Shown here piece after piece: positions 14,848 to 26,025 of a stretch of DNA of 36,175 bases (position 1 is the first letter of the stretch; each line of letters begins with the position of its first letter). The stretch covers positions 1 to 36,175 of the forward strand of contig JAKLPV010000237.1 in NCBI GenBank assembly GCA_022013685.1. Reading direction: 5' to 3'. Both the position numbers and the translations under genes were made by a program. The DNA is from Anaerolineae bacterium (GTDB lineage: Bacteria; Chloroflexota; Anaerolineae; Anaerolineales; Villigracilaceae). Below the pieces are notes generated by a model that had not been told where the DNA came from, searched no databases, and saw nothing but the letters and a program-made list of their open reading frames with translations.

Positions 14848-15882
14848 CTAATAGACTTTGCGCTTTGCTTTATTTTTCTGATAATAGGAAATCAGGAGCG
14901 CATTGGTCAGCGCGTCGGCGGCATAGGTCAGGGGCGACAGGTTGATCTTGGGTTGTTCTTTGCGGGGGCTGGGAGATTTTTCATCCAATTCGACGGTCGA
15001 AACGGTTAAGTTATCTCCATTCAGGCTTGCGCGGCTGATGATTTCTCCCTGTTTGTCGGCGATAAAAGTTTCATCAAAATATCCGCATTCGATGTATACA
15101 TCCCTAGCCTGGCGGATGTATTTCCACAGGTCGGGGCGGGCGGTGAACAGGACGCCGAGCGAGAGCTTTGGGCGCGGCAGGAAGGAGCGGAATTGCCCCG
15201 CGCCGGTTGTGTTGACCAATGGCGCGCCCAACCAGGCGGCCTGCCGGCGCATGTACTCGCCAAAAACCTTCTCGCTGTTGCGATAAACCAGCTTCATCAG
15301 TGGCCCCAGTTCGCGCGGCAGCACCGATTTTCCGTCTGGGAAGATGAAGGGCGAAATATGCCCGAGCGGCGGACAACTGCTGACCAGCATCAAATCCACT
15401 TGGCCGGCATAAGCCGCCCACAGTTTGGGGTGGGCCACATCCCAGCAGATCAGCATCCCGATTCTGCCGAAATCGGTCTCTGCGGGGGTGATCGGATGCC
15501 GGCGCGGGCGAAAATAAGCCCGCTCCCAGATCCAGGGGTAACTCTTGTCGTAGCGCCAGGTTTTGCCATCCGGCGCTATCAATAGCATCGCGTTGAAGGT
15601 CTCTGACCCTTCGCGCAGCAGCAGGGTCCCGGCCAGGTACAGGTTGTGCTGGCGGGCGGCTGCTTTCATCCAGCGCACGCTTGGTCCGTCGAGCGGTTCT
15701 GCCAGGGAGTAATTGCGGTCGTGGTATTCGTAACCAGTGTTGAAGACCTCCGGCAGGACGGCGATCTGGGCTGCCTGCGCGGCGGCTTGCGCGACCAGGT
15801 TTTCGGCCCGTTCCAGTCGGGATTGGGTCTGGGCGGGCGCGGCGTCCATGCGGATGGCGGCCAGGCTGATTTTTTGTCCCAT
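14848..15882 (-). CDS. carbon-nitrogen hydrolase (nitrilase superfamily)
   Basis: A 344-residue cytoplasmic amidase/nitrilase-fold enzyme that should hydrolyse a C-N bond through a thioester. The Glu-Lys-Cys triad is visible: E in AVLPEVFNTGYEY (about residue 45), K in WRYDKSYPWIWER (about 114) and C in IGMLICWDVAHP (about 145). The N-terminal LAAIRMDAAPAQTQSRLERA is the normal first strand and helix. The C-terminal 60 residues extend beyond the core (ADALTNALLISYYQKNKAK). The substrate is unknown. ATG 15882 follows GGAGG. It lies downstream of eno, with a terminator hairpin between them. Confidence 0.88.
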   Translation of the reverse strand: MGQKISLAAIRMDAAPAQTQSRLERAENLVAQAAAQAAQIAVLPEVFNTGYEYHDRNYSLAEPLDGPSVRWMKAAARQHNLYLAGTLLLREGSETFNAMLLIAPDGKTWRYDKSYPWIWERAYFRPRRHPITPAETDFGRIGMLICWDVAHPKLWAAYAGQVDLMLVSSCPPLGHISPFIFPDGKSVLPRELGPLMKLVYRNSEKVFGEYMRRQAAWLGAPLVNTTGAGQFRSFLPRPKLSLGVLFTARPDLWKYIRQARDVYIECGYFDETFIADKQGEIISRASLNGDNLTVSTVELDEKSPSPRKEQPKINLSPLTYAADALTNALLISYYQKNKAKRKVY

Positions 15883-15901
15883 CTTTTGCCTCCCAAGAAA
15901 A

Positions 15902-15935
15902 GCGGGGAATTTGGCGTCTTTGCCAAATTCCCCGC
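15902..15935 (-). terminator. terminator hairpin between eno and the nitrilase-family gene
   Basis: A perfect 14-bp stem, GCGGGGAATTTGGC (15902-15915) with 15922-15935 and a 6-nt loop. On the minus strand it is 32 nt past the eno stop and is followed by TTTTCTT. Confidence 0.75.
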
Positions 15936-15967
15936 CATATACTCACTACAGCTTTGGGATTTTCAAA

Positions 15968-17299
<1,332 letters not shown>

Positions 17300-17353
17300 T
17301 TATGCTTTGCATACATCAAACGGGGGAATTTCCCGTAAATTTGCCCGCCCAAG

Positions 17354-17359
17354 TATAAT
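17354..17359 (+). promoter_or_regulatory. candidate -10 box of plsC
   Basis: TATAAT 30 nt before the GTG start of plsC. No clear -35 box at 17 nt spacing, so it is uncertain. Confidence 0.35.
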
Positions 17360-17389
17360 CCACTTTAAGCCATCTGACCGGAGAATCTC

Positions 17390-18076
17390 GTGTCCCCTTT
17401 AGAAATTCCCGCAAACGACCCGCGTCCACGCTTGCATTATCCCCTTGCTGAAACCTGTTTTCACAAAATTATGGTTGCCCTGGCGCGCTGGGTCTTCAAA
17501 CCGATCATGGTCATGGATATTCGCGGCCTTGAAAACCTGCCTGCGGATGGGGCGGCGATTGTCGCCGCCAACCACCTGACCAATTTTGATGTTTTCCCCT
17601 TGCAATTTGCCCTGCCACGCCCGCTGTTCTTCATGGGCAAGGCGGAATTATTTCAGTTAGGTCCGCTTCACGCGGCTTTTCGTCAGATGGGCGGATTCCC
17701 CGTTTACCGCGGCGAGGGCGACGCCTGGGCTTTGGAACATTCTACCCGCATCCTGGCCGCCGGGCAACTGTTGGCGATGTTCCCCGAGGGTACCCGCTCG
17801 CGCGGCAAGGGGCTTGATGTGGCAAAAACAGGGGTTGCGCGTCTGGCGATCGATACCGGGGCTCCGATCGTGACCGTTTCGATCGACGGCAGCCAGCGTT
17901 TTTTCAAGCAGTTCCCGCGCCGCAACCACGTCCGGGTCGTGATCGCCCCGCTGATTTATCCGCATAAAAACGAATCGGCCATTTCACTGACCGAAAAGAT
18001 GATGTATACGATGGCCGCCAACCTGCCCGCAGAGTTGCGCGGCGTTTATGCGGAAAATCCCCCGTTCAATTTATAA
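17390..18076 (+). CDS. plsC: 1-acyl-sn-glycerol-3-phosphate acyltransferase (PlsC family)
   Basis: A 228-residue membrane-associated acyltransferase predicted to make phosphatidic acid from lysophosphatidic acid. The HX4D catalytic motif is H62-LTNF-D67 (AANHLTNFD), and the glycerol-phosphate motif is FPEGTRSRG at 131-139. GGFPVYRGEGD is the usual block between them. The start is GTG at 17390, preceded by GGAG. A small terminator hairpin follows its stop. It could supply CDP-DAG precursor for the Pcs enzyme encoded 15 kb upstream, but this is only a pathway link. Related PlsC-like paralogues acting on other acceptors cannot be excluded. Confidence 0.88.
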   Translation: MSPLEIPANDPRPRLHYPLAETCFHKIMVALARWVFKPIMVMDIRGLENLPADGAAIVAANHLTNFDVFPLQFALPRPLFFMGKAELFQLGPLHAAFRQMGGFPVYRGEGDAWALEHSTRILAAGQLLAMFPEGTRSRGKGLDVAKTGVARLAIDTGAPIVTVSIDGSQRFFKQFPRRNHVRVVIAPLIYPHKNESAISLTEKMMYTMAANLPAELRGVYAENPPFNL

Positions 18077-18080
18077 AAAA

Positions 18081-18101
18081 GGACGGGATAGCATCCCGTC
18101 C
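18081..18101. terminator. terminator between convergent plsC and aldo/keto reductase genes
   Basis: GGACGGGAT (18081-18089) pairs with ATCCCGTCC (18093-18101). The preceding AAAAAA gives a U tract for the minus-strand transcript. Confidence 0.75.
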
Positions 18102-18109
18102 CACAATAT

Positions 18110-19042
18110 TTACTTCGTAAATCCGTCGCTGGCTTTGTCCAGCGCTGCAACCTGTTCCTCGCTCAAGCGCCAACCGGCGGCTCCGGCGTTCATCTCGGCC
18201 TGGCGGGTGTTCTTTGCCCCGGGAATGGGCAGCGCGCCCTTGCAGATCAACCAGTTGAGTGAGATCTGCGCCGGGCTTTTGCCGCCAAAATCCTGCCCGA
18301 TCTCGGTCATCAGCTTGATCAATGGCTGCATCTCGCGCAGTTTGTTGGTGTAACGCCCGCCGCGCACACCGGGGGGCGGGTTTTCGGGGGTGTATTTGCC
18401 GGTCAGCAGGCCCATCGCCAGCGGAGAGTAGGCGATCAGGCGGATCCCCAATTCCTGGCAGCGCGCCAGCAGCCCGTTCTTTTCCGCGCTGCGGTTGAGC
18501 AGGTGGTATTCGACCTGGTTCGATGCCAGCGGAATCTTGTATTTTGCCAGCACGGTTACGGCGCGCTGCATCTGGTTCTTGTCATAGTTCGAAACACCGA
18601 CCGCCCGCGCCAGCCCAGCCTTATGGACTTCAGCCAGCCCCTCGGCATAAGTTTCGATCGGGATCAACGGGCTGGGCCAGTGGATCTGATAGAGATCCAC
18701 TTTTTCAAGGTCGAGCCGTTCCAGGCTGGCTTTCAAGGCCCGCACAACGCTATTTTTTGTCCAGCGCCAGGGGAGTGGGAAGAATTTGGTTGCCACGATA
18801 ACCGGTGTTTCGGTATTTTTCAGGAATTGACCGAGCAGCCGTTCAGAGCGGCCATTGCCGTAAACCTCGGCAGTATCGACCAGCGTGACCCCATTTTCAA
18901 GCGAAACGCGGAAACCCTCTTCGATATCCGCGTCTGAATAGCCTTTGCCATAATTCCATACAATCCGGTCGCCCCAGGCCCATGCGCCCAGTCCGAGTTC
19001 TGCATTGTGTAGAAATTGAATTGATTCGGGGATGTCAGTCAT
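18110..19042 (-). CDS. aldo/keto reductase
   Basis: A 310-residue NADPH-dependent aldo/keto reductase. The AKR tetrad is visible: D56 and Y61 in LVDTAEVYGNGRSE, K86 in VIVATKFFPLPW, and H121 in DLYQIHWPSP. The cofactor region includes GVSNYDKNQM, LASNQVEYHLLNR, LIAYSPLAMGLLTG and the C-terminal PIPGAKNTRQAEMNAGAAGW. The substrate is unknown. The start ATG 19042 has a GGAG about 10-12 nt upstream, rather far. It is a single gene between two terminator hairpins. Confidence 0.92.
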   Translation of the reverse strand: MTDIPESIQFLHNAELGLGAWAWGDRIVWNYGKGYSDADIEEGFRVSLENGVTLVDTAEVYGNGRSERLLGQFLKNTETPVIVATKFFPLPWRWTKNSVVRALKASLERLDLEKVDLYQIHWPSPLIPIETYAEGLAEVHKAGLARAVGVSNYDKNQMQRAVTVLAKYKIPLASNQVEYHLLNRSAEKNGLLARCQELGIRLIAYSPLAMGLLTGKYTPENPPPGVRGGRYTNKLREMQPLIKLMTEIGQDFGGKSPAQISLNWLICKGALPIPGAKNTRQAEMNAGAAGWRLSEEQVAALDKASDGFTK

Positions 19043-19107
19043 GTTTGGTTTGCTCCACTCCGTGTAGATATAACTCTGTGCATTCTATCACAGCCGTGTA
19101 GTGGATA

Positions 19108-19149
19108 TAAAAAATTCCCGATTTTCGCGCGAAAATCGGGAATTTTTTA
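19108..19149. terminator. 42-bp perfect palindrome, terminator of the ABC operon
   Basis: A perfect palindrome centred at 19128/19129 with core GATTTTCGCGCGAAAATC and arms ending in A and T tracts. It lies 12 nt past the permease stop (minus strand) and is followed there by a U-rich run; its symmetry allows use from both sides. Confidence 0.85.
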
Positions 19150-19160
19150 ACTTCCTTTTG

Positions 19161-20495
19161 TTATTCGTATTTCAATGCCAGGACGGGGATCATCGTCGCG
19201 GCGCGCAGGGCTGGGTACAGGCCGGAAAGCAGCCCGATCACGGTTGAGAATACCAGCGCGAAGGCCGGCAGCCAGAGCGGGGTATAGACGGCGATGCTGG
19301 GCGGCGGGCCGCCTTGTTGGGCGGTTTGCCCGGCCAGGTAGACAATTGCGATCACGTTCAGCCCTTGTCCGGCCAGCCAGCCGATGGCGACGCCGCCCAA
19401 CCCACCGATGAAACCGATCCCGGCGGCCTCACCCAGGAAAATGCCCAATACATCGCGGTTGGTTGCGCCAACCGCCTTCATCAGGCCAATCTCGCGGGTG
19501 CGCTCCAGAATGGCCATTGCCATCGTGTTGGCGATACCGATCGCAGCGACCAGCAGGGCGATCGCGCCGACCCCGCCAAAGATGACCTGCAAGATCATGT
19601 AGAAGTTGTTGATCCCCTGCACAAACGATTGTGGAGTGAAAGCCTGGAAACCCATCGCGACAATTTGCTCGTTCACCGAAAGCACATTGTCGACCTCGTC
19701 CACTTTGACGATCACCTGGGCATACCCGGTCTGGTTATAGTTGATGCGTTTGCCCATCGTCCATTCGTTGATGGCTTTGACATCATCAAGCCCCATATAG
19801 ATCGACCAGTCTGATTCTCCGCGGGTTCCTTTGATCACGCCCACCACCCGGTAAGTGACCGTTTTGCGGATTTCGTTGCCGTCTTTGTCCACTTTTGTGT
19901 AGATGAATTTCAAATTTTTATCATAAAGATCAGGCGGGAGCGGCGGCTCCTGTCCGGGGCGCAGGCGCGGGTCGTAGAAATTCTTCGAGATTTCGGCGCC
20001 AATGATGATGGTGCCTTTTTGCAGTGTCGTGATACCCTGCTGGGCTTCCAGGCCCAACTCCGCCAGGTCGCTGGTTCCAACGCCGATCATGTTGCCCCAG
20101 CTTTCCAGGCGCTCGTACTTGATCATTGCGCCGGCGTACATAAAATCGCGCGGGATGACGTTCTGAACATTTGGCAGGGCCATCAATTCCTTGATGGCCG
20201 AATTGGTGAGTTGTTTTGGTTTTGATGTGCTGCTGCCGCCGACTACGACGCCGCATCCACCACCTCCTCCGCCCATGTACATGCCTTCATCGTAAGCCGG
20301 ATAAACCTGGATCTGGGTCAGGTCGCCGATCCCGTAGAGTTGCTCGTTGGCATTGCGCTGCAAACCGATCGCCAGTGAAACGAGAATCACGACCGCCGCC
20401 GTGCCGATGACCACACCGATGGCAGTTAACGCCACCCGCGCTTTACGGCGGCTGAGATTTCCAAAAATGAGACGCAGCAGGTCAAAGAACTTCAT
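19161..20495 (-). CDS. ABC transporter permease, MacB/FtsX type
   Basis: A 444-residue inner-membrane permease with the MacB layout: one N-terminal helix (VALTAIGVVIGTAAVVILVSLAI, about 22-44), a large extracytoplasmic domain (about 50-300), then three helices in the FtsX domain (about 305-435), with ILERTREIGLMKAVGATNRDVLGIFLGEA as the conserved coupling region. The extracytoplasmic domain has an odd Gly-rich insert (YMGGGGGGCGVVVGG) near residue 75 with one Cys. MacB-type systems work mechanically on substrates outside the membrane. It is the last gene of an operon with the ATPase and the CARDB protein; 10 nt separate it from the latter. Confidence 0.9.
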   Translation of the reverse strand: MKFFDLLRLIFGNLSRRKARVALTAIGVVIGTAAVVILVSLAIGLQRNANEQLYGIGDLTQIQVYPAYDEGMYMGGGGGGCGVVVGGSSTSKPKQLTNSAIKELMALPNVQNVIPRDFMYAGAMIKYERLESWGNMIGVGTSDLAELGLEAQQGITTLQKGTIIIGAEISKNFYDPRLRPGQEPPLPPDLYDKNLKFIYTKVDKDGNEIRKTVTYRVVGVIKGTRGESDWSIYMGLDDVKAINEWTMGKRINYNQTGYAQVIVKVDEVDNVLSVNEQIVAMGFQAFTPQSFVQGINNFYMILQVIFGGVGAIALLVAAIGIANTMAMAILERTREIGLMKAVGATNRDVLGIFLGEAAGIGFIGGLGGVAIGWLAGQGLNVIAIVYLAGQTAQQGGPPPSIAVYTPLWLPAFALVFSTVIGLLSGLYPALRAATMIPVLALKYE

Positions 20496-20505
20496 AAGAA
20501 AGCTT

Positions 20506-22242
20506 TTAGCCTCCTTTCGGACTGCGCATTCCCGGCTCGACAGGGATCATTTCTTCTTCGTACATCGGGGCCGGTTGTTCAACAGGCTGGCCGCTGTCCA
20601 GGCCGAACAGACCAAGCACAAAACGCCAGGCTTTCTGCCAGAAGGTTTCTTCCTGTTCCATGGGTGGGAAGCCTTCTCCACCACCGCCACCGCCGCCTTC
20701 CGGGAAATTTGGGTCGAAAGGCATTTCTTCCATCTCGATCACGTCCAGCGTAAGGGGTTGGGTAATGGTGCGGGACTGGTTGAAGTCGTCGGTGTAGTCG
20801 ATCGTTACCGTCAGGTCAAGCGGGCCGGCGGCGTCGGGATAAACCATTGCGTCCAGGGTGAAGTAGCCGCCCGATTCGATGGAACCGACCAGAGTCTGGG
20901 CATTTTCCAGTGCCCCGCCGGTTGTTGTGACTTTCATGCTGCCCAGCACAGACATCTTTTTGCCGAGATTAACCACTTGCAGCGGCAGGAAGTTGGGCTG
21001 GCCGACGAACAAGGTTCCAACGGGTTGGTAGAAGCTGACATCCACATTCGGCAGGCTGTAGACCAACAGGGTGATGACCTGGTCATCGTTGATCGTGTTG
21101 CCGCTTTCGTCCAGGTATGAGAACGTGATTTTCATCGGGTAGGCGCCGGGGTTGGTCGAGACATTCACGATCAATTTTTGGCTGGCTACCAGGGATGCGC
21201 CGGGGGCAAAATCTCCCAGGGACTGGATGTTGGAAGCCCCAACCGGTGCGAAGTTGGTAAACTCACCGCTGCCGCCCGAGACGCCGCCGGGTTGGGGAGT
21301 CCCGTTTGCGCCGGAGCCGCCGGATGAGCCGCCGCCGATGATCATCGTCACGTTGCGCGCGCTGGCGTTGCCCAGGTTTTGTACGCCGATCTCGAGCGAG
21401 AACAGGCTGCCGGGTTGCAGAATTTCCACATCCGCATCATACGATGTGATCACCAGTTGCGAGCGTTTCATTCCGGTCGGGGTGGCGGTGGCCGCGGCGG
21501 CGTAGTTTATCGCCTTGACAGGCACATTAAGGGTGAATTTTTCGCTGTAGGGTGCGCCTTTATCGTCGTAGTAGGTGATGCTCAGATCAACCTGAACGCC
21601 GGCTTTGCCATAGAGCGAGGTGGTGGCGCGCATTTTTTGGGCGATGTCCACCCGGCCATCGGCATCCATGCCTGGGACAGCCGATACGCCGCCGGTCTTG
21701 GTTGGGGTCAGGTCTGGCGAAGAGAACACCGCCTGGATGTTGCTGGCGCGCACCTGCCCGGCATTGTGCAGGCGCACCACCAGGTTGAATTCTTCGTTGT
21801 AGATGATTTCGCCGACATTGGTGCGGTAGGAGTCGATTACGATCTGCGGGCGGCCAAAAGCCGGCGGAAGTGGTGTGGCGGTTGGCGCATCCTGTACTGT
21901 GAATGAGTGAAACTCTGCCGGAGGAGGGGTGGGAGATACAGGACTTGTGATACTAACTGTATATATTCCCGCAGTTAATCCGGCGGGAACAATCACAACC
22001 AGGCTGGTTTCAGACCAGGATTGCAAGGTGAGTTCTTCTGTGTCAGTTGTCCCAATCAGCGTGACTTGTACGTCTGGCAAAAAGTCAGTTCCGCTGATAG
22101 TTACTTCCGTGCTGACGTTGTTGGGTGCGATTGCAGGGCTAATCCCCGTTATTGAAAGCGCCGCCGCCGGGCTGACCTGCAAGGCAGAAATGAAAAGGCT
22201 CAATAGAATTACAAAACTAAAAATTTTATGTTTGATAGACAT
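20506..22242 (-). CDS. secreted IPT/TIG and CARDB-repeat protein of the ABC operon
   Basis: A 578-residue exported protein. A signal peptide (IKHKIFSFVILLSLFISALQ, cut near AAA-LS) is followed by an IPT/TIG Ig-like domain (about 34-105: ITGISPAIAPNNVSTEVTIS, GLTAGIYTVSITSP). Then come three to four CARDB-like adhesive Ig repeats, e.g. VIDSYRTNVGEIIYNEEFNL, VVRLHNAGQVRASNIQAVF and VITSYDADVEILQPGSLFSL. The C-terminus has a Gly-rich hinge (PEGGGGGGGEGFPP) and a hydrophobic/basic helix (FWQKAWRFVLGLFGLDSG) that may anchor it to the membrane. Its place between ATPase and permease suggests it replaces a MacA-like partner. ATG 22242 has GGAG six nt before it. Confidence 0.8.
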   Translation of the reverse strand: MSIKHKIFSFVILLSLFISALQVSPAAALSITGISPAIAPNNVSTEVTISGTDFLPDVQVTLIGTTDTEELTLQSWSETSLVVIVPAGLTAGIYTVSITSPVSPTPPPAEFHSFTVQDAPTATPLPPAFGRPQIVIDSYRTNVGEIIYNEEFNLVVRLHNAGQVRASNIQAVFSSPDLTPTKTGGVSAVPGMDADGRVDIAQKMRATTSLYGKAGVQVDLSITYYDDKGAPYSEKFTLNVPVKAINYAAAATATPTGMKRSQLVITSYDADVEILQPGSLFSLEIGVQNLGNASARNVTMIIGGGSSGGSGANGTPQPGGVSGGSGEFTNFAPVGASNIQSLGDFAPGASLVASQKLIVNVSTNPGAYPMKITFSYLDESGNTINDDQVITLLVYSLPNVDVSFYQPVGTLFVGQPNFLPLQVVNLGKKMSVLGSMKVTTTGGALENAQTLVGSIESGGYFTLDAMVYPDAAGPLDLTVTIDYTDDFNQSRTITQPLTLDVIEMEEMPFDPNFPEGGGGGGGEGFPPMEQEETFWQKAWRFVLGLFGLDSGQPVEQPAPMYEEEMIPVEPGMRSPKGG

Positions 22243-22267
22243 GGCAAGCTCCAAATTTTTCAATCAA

Positions 22268-22975
<708 letters not shown>

Positions 22976-22978
22976 GGT

Positions 22979-23740
22979 TTAGAAAAACGGGCGGGAAATC
23001 AACATCCCACTCATGTTTTGCCCCAGCATCCCCAGCCCGGCCTGGGCCAGCAGGATGAGAAGCAAGACGCCAACCACCCCCAGGGCGGCCTTGCCGCTAC
23101 CCAGGTTGTCTTTGACGCTAAAACCAATCACCGTCAAAATGGCGTACCAGACGAAGAACAGATCCATCAGCCCGAGCAGTTGCCCGACGAAGAGCATCCC
23201 CGCTTCGCTCCCGCTGACGAATCCCGATAAACCGGGGCTGGCGATCGCCCGTCCAACTGCGAGCATAAAGATCACCCGCAGAATGTCGCGCACAGCAAAC
23301 GGAATGCTGGCCCAGGCGATGACGCTCATTGCCGTACCCATGCTGCCGCGCCCGCCCAGCAGGGTCGAGGCCAGGTGCAGCAAGCCGCTGACCAGCATCC
23401 AGCCCAGCCAAAGGCTGGTCAGCGCGCCGACCAGCGGGATGATATAGACAAAGACCGGTCCCTGGGTTGCCTGCTGGGCCTGCATGTAATTGTTCTGCAT
23501 TTCAGGCGTCCACCATTGCCAGTCGGGCGGAAGCTGCACATCGCCCATGGCGGCAGCCCTGGCGCGCAGGAAACCGGCTACAGCTGTTTGCAGGGAGAGT
23601 GTCAGGCTCAAGACCAGCATCGGTAAACGCCAGCCGCCAGGGTCAAGCGTAAAAAACTGCCGCGGATGGGTCAGGAGCGCCAGGATGCGTTTGAAAAAAT
23701 TGGGTTTTTCAGATTGGGGATTTGAAATAGTTTCGCTCAT
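22979..23740 (-). CDS. Yip1-domain membrane protein
   Basis: A 253-residue membrane protein and the first gene of the ABC operon. The N-terminus (NFFKRILALLTHPRQFF) is the cytoplasmic 'rvl..P..ff' segment typical of bacterial Yip1-family proteins. Five hydrophobic segments follow, with VIAWASIPFAVRDILRVIFML in the middle and KAALGVVGVLLLILLAQAGL near the end. The function is unknown. ATG 23740 is chosen for its AAAGG site; the open frame up to 23779 has no good start. A role with the MacB-like transporter is inferred from the operon only. Confidence 0.78.
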   Translation of the reverse strand: MSETISNPQSEKPNFFKRILALLTHPRQFFTLDPGGWRLPMLVLSLTLSLQTAVAGFLRARAAAMGDVQLPPDWQWWTPEMQNNYMQAQQATQGPVFVYIIPLVGALTSLWLGWMLVSGLLHLASTLLGGRGSMGTAMSVIAWASIPFAVRDILRVIFMLAVGRAIASPGLSGFVSGSEAGMLFVGQLLGLMDLFFVWYAILTVIGFSVKDNLGSGKAALGVVGVLLLILLAQAGLGMLGQNMSGMLISRPFF

Positions 23741-23866
23741 TGTTGTGCCTTTTTGAACAAACCGGCATGATTCTATCACGCATTTGTGTTAGACGAATCC
23801 GCACCCAGTTTTGTTCCAGAAAGATGCCTGATTTTCGGCGGCTCCCAAGCGGAAATATATCAATAA

Positions 23867-23902
23867 AATCACGATGCCATTCAACAGAATGGCATCGTGA
23901 TT
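23867..23902 (-). terminator. terminator of the EF-G-like gene
   Basis: A perfect 15-bp stem (AATCACGATGCCATT with its complement) and a 6-nt loop, followed on the minus strand by TTTATTG. It lies 41 nt after the stop. Confidence 0.85.
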
Positions 23903-23943
23903 GTTGTGTTTTGGGCTGCCCTGATGGCAGTTTGGTCGAAGGA

Positions 23944-26025
23944 TTATTCTTCCTTTTTGGCTTCCAATTCTTTCTTGTGGGCTTCAATGATTGGCTGGGA
24001 CAGGTGGGCCGGAACAACATCGTAATGATCGAATTCCATCGTGAAATAGCCGCGGCCGCCGGTCATCGAACGCAGTTCGGTGGTGTATTTGAGCATTTCG
24101 GCCAGCGGCACATGCGCATTGACGATGGTTTGTCCACGTTCTGATTCTGTGCCTTGTACCCGTCCGCGGCGCGAGTTCATATCGCCCATCACGTCGCCCA
24201 TGTTGGCATCGGGGACAACGATGCCAACGTTCATGATCGGCTCGAACAAAACCGGGCCGGCATCATGCACGGCCAGCTTGAAGGCCTCACGTCCGGCGGT
24301 TTCAAAGGCGATCGGCTTCGAATCAACCGGGTGTTCCTTGCCGTCATAGACGATGACCTTAACGTTGCTGAGCGGATAGCCGGCAAAAACACCCTGTTCC
24401 AGCGCTGCGCGGATGCCTTTTTCGATTGGCGGCAGATAAGATTTCGAAAGATTCATGCCAACCAGCTCATCGGTGAACTCGAAATCAGCTTCCGGCATGG
24501 GCTCGATGCGCAAGTGAACTTCACCAAACTGGCCCGAGCCGCCGCTTTGCTTCTTGTGGCGATACTGGGCCGAGGCCTTGCGGGTAATCCCTTCGCGGTA
24601 GGGAACTCTGGGTTCTTCGGTCAGGATCCCAACCTGGAATTTGGATTGTGCGCGGTGAACGGCGGCATCGATGTGCTGATCGCCCATCCCTTGCAAAATG
24701 GTTTGGCGGGTGGCAGGTTCGTTATGCCATGAAAGGGTCATATCTTCTTCACACAGGCGGGTCAGAACGGTCGAAATTTTTGCGGCATCAGCCTGGGTCT
24801 TCGGGGACACAGCCACACGATAAAGCGCCGCTGGATACTGCGGCACCGGGATGACCAGGGGATGGTTTTTCTCGCACAAAGAATCGCCGGTGACCGTGGC
24901 GTTCAGTTTCGAGACGATGGCGATATCGCCTGCATGGGCGGTCTTGATGGCAATTTGTTCCTTGCCGCGCTGCAGGTGCAGGCCAGCCATGCGTTCATCC
25001 ACGCCTTTGGCCTGGTTCCACAGGTGGCTGTCAGATGCCACACTGCCAGACATAATCTTGAAATAAGTCATCTTGCCGACGAAGGGATCGGCGGTGGTCT
25101 TCCAGACGTAGACCGCAGTCGGGCCGCTGTTGCTGGCCTTGAGTTCTTCATCGCCGCTTTTGCCCTGGGCGACGACGCTTGGGCGCTGGGCGGGATTGGG
25201 CATCAAATCCAGGATGGCGGAAAGCAGCGGGCCGACGCCTTTTTCATGTCCGGCAGCTGCCACAAAGACGGGGATATAGGTGCCGCTCTGGACAACATTC
25301 TTCAATCCGCGTAGCAGTTCATCCTGGGTCAGCTCGCCGGTTTCAAGATATTTTTCGAGCAGGGCGTCTTCGCCCTCGGCAGCAGCTTCGATCAGGACCA
25401 TGCGGGCTTCTTCGGCGTCGTCTTTTAGCTCTGCCGGGATGTCTTGCGCCGATTTGCCATCGCCGCTATAGGCTTTCATTGAAATCAGGTCGATCACACC
25501 CTTAAAATCGAGTTTCTCGCCCCAGGGCAGCTGTACCTTGACCACGCGCGCATCGTTGGCCTGCGCAAACTGGTCGACAGCCTGGTAAGTCTTGGCAAAG
25601 TCGGCGTTTTCCCGGTCCATCTTGTTGATGACCACAAAACGCGGCAACTTGAACGTGTCACAATGTCGCCAGGCGATTTCGGTGCCGACTTCAATCCCGG
25701 CCACCGAATCGATCAGTACCATCGCGCTATCTGCCACGCTCAGGGCAGAGATCATTTCCCCGACAAAATCAGTGAAACCGGGAGCGTCGAGCAAGTTAAT
25801 CTTGTGATCACGGTATTCTATGGGGGCAACGCTGGTGTAGAGCGAAATCGTACGTCTGATTTCTTCTTCATCGTAGTCCGAAACCGTTGTACCGTCTTCT
25901 ACTTTCCCCAAACGCGTGATCGCGCCGGTGAAATATAAAAAGGCCTCCGCCATCATCGTTTTCCCGGCGCCGCCGTGGGCGACAAGGGCGATGTTGCGAA
26001 GGTACTCGGTGGTATACTCTTTCAT
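23944..26025 (-). CDS. EF-G-like translational GTPase (EF-G-2 type)
   Basis: A 693-residue GTPase with the five-domain layout and length of elongation factor G. G1 is HGGAGKT (17-23), where canonical EF-G has HIDAGKT. Switch I is RRTISLYTS instead of RGITI. G3 is D80-A-P-G-F84, so the usual catalytic His of DTPGH is Phe. G4 is NKMD (134-137). Domain IV contains EGITRKASAQYRHKKQSGGS and GEVHLRIEPM, and the C-terminal SMTGGRGYFTMEFDHYDVVP is standard. These traits fit the second EF-G class (FusA2/EF-G-2), whose members are often not the main translocase. ATG 26025 has AAAGG about 13 nt upstream. It is a single gene with its own terminator. Confidence 0.88.
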   Translation of the reverse strand: MKEYTTEYLRNIALVAHGGAGKTMMAEAFLYFTGAITRLGKVEDGTTVSDYDEEEIRRTISLYTSVAPIEYRDHKINLLDAPGFTDFVGEMISALSVADSAMVLIDSVAGIEVGTEIAWRHCDTFKLPRFVVINKMDRENADFAKTYQAVDQFAQANDARVVKVQLPWGEKLDFKGVIDLISMKAYSGDGKSAQDIPAELKDDAEEARMVLIEAAAEGEDALLEKYLETGELTQDELLRGLKNVVQSGTYIPVFVAAAGHEKGVGPLLSAILDLMPNPAQRPSVVAQGKSGDEELKASNSGPTAVYVWKTTADPFVGKMTYFKIMSGSVASDSHLWNQAKGVDERMAGLHLQRGKEQIAIKTAHAGDIAIVSKLNATVTGDSLCEKNHPLVIPVPQYPAALYRVAVSPKTQADAAKISTVLTRLCEEDMTLSWHNEPATRQTILQGMGDQHIDAAVHRAQSKFQVGILTEEPRVPYREGITRKASAQYRHKKQSGGSGQFGEVHLRIEPMPEADFEFTDELVGMNLSKSYLPPIEKGIRAALEQGVFAGYPLSNVKVIVYDGKEHPVDSKPIAFETAGREAFKLAVHDAGPVLFEPIMNVGIVVPDANMGDVMGDMNSRRGRVQGTESERGQTIVNAHVPLAEMLKYTTELRSMTGGRGYFTMEFDHYDVVPAHLSQPIIEAHKKELEAKKEE

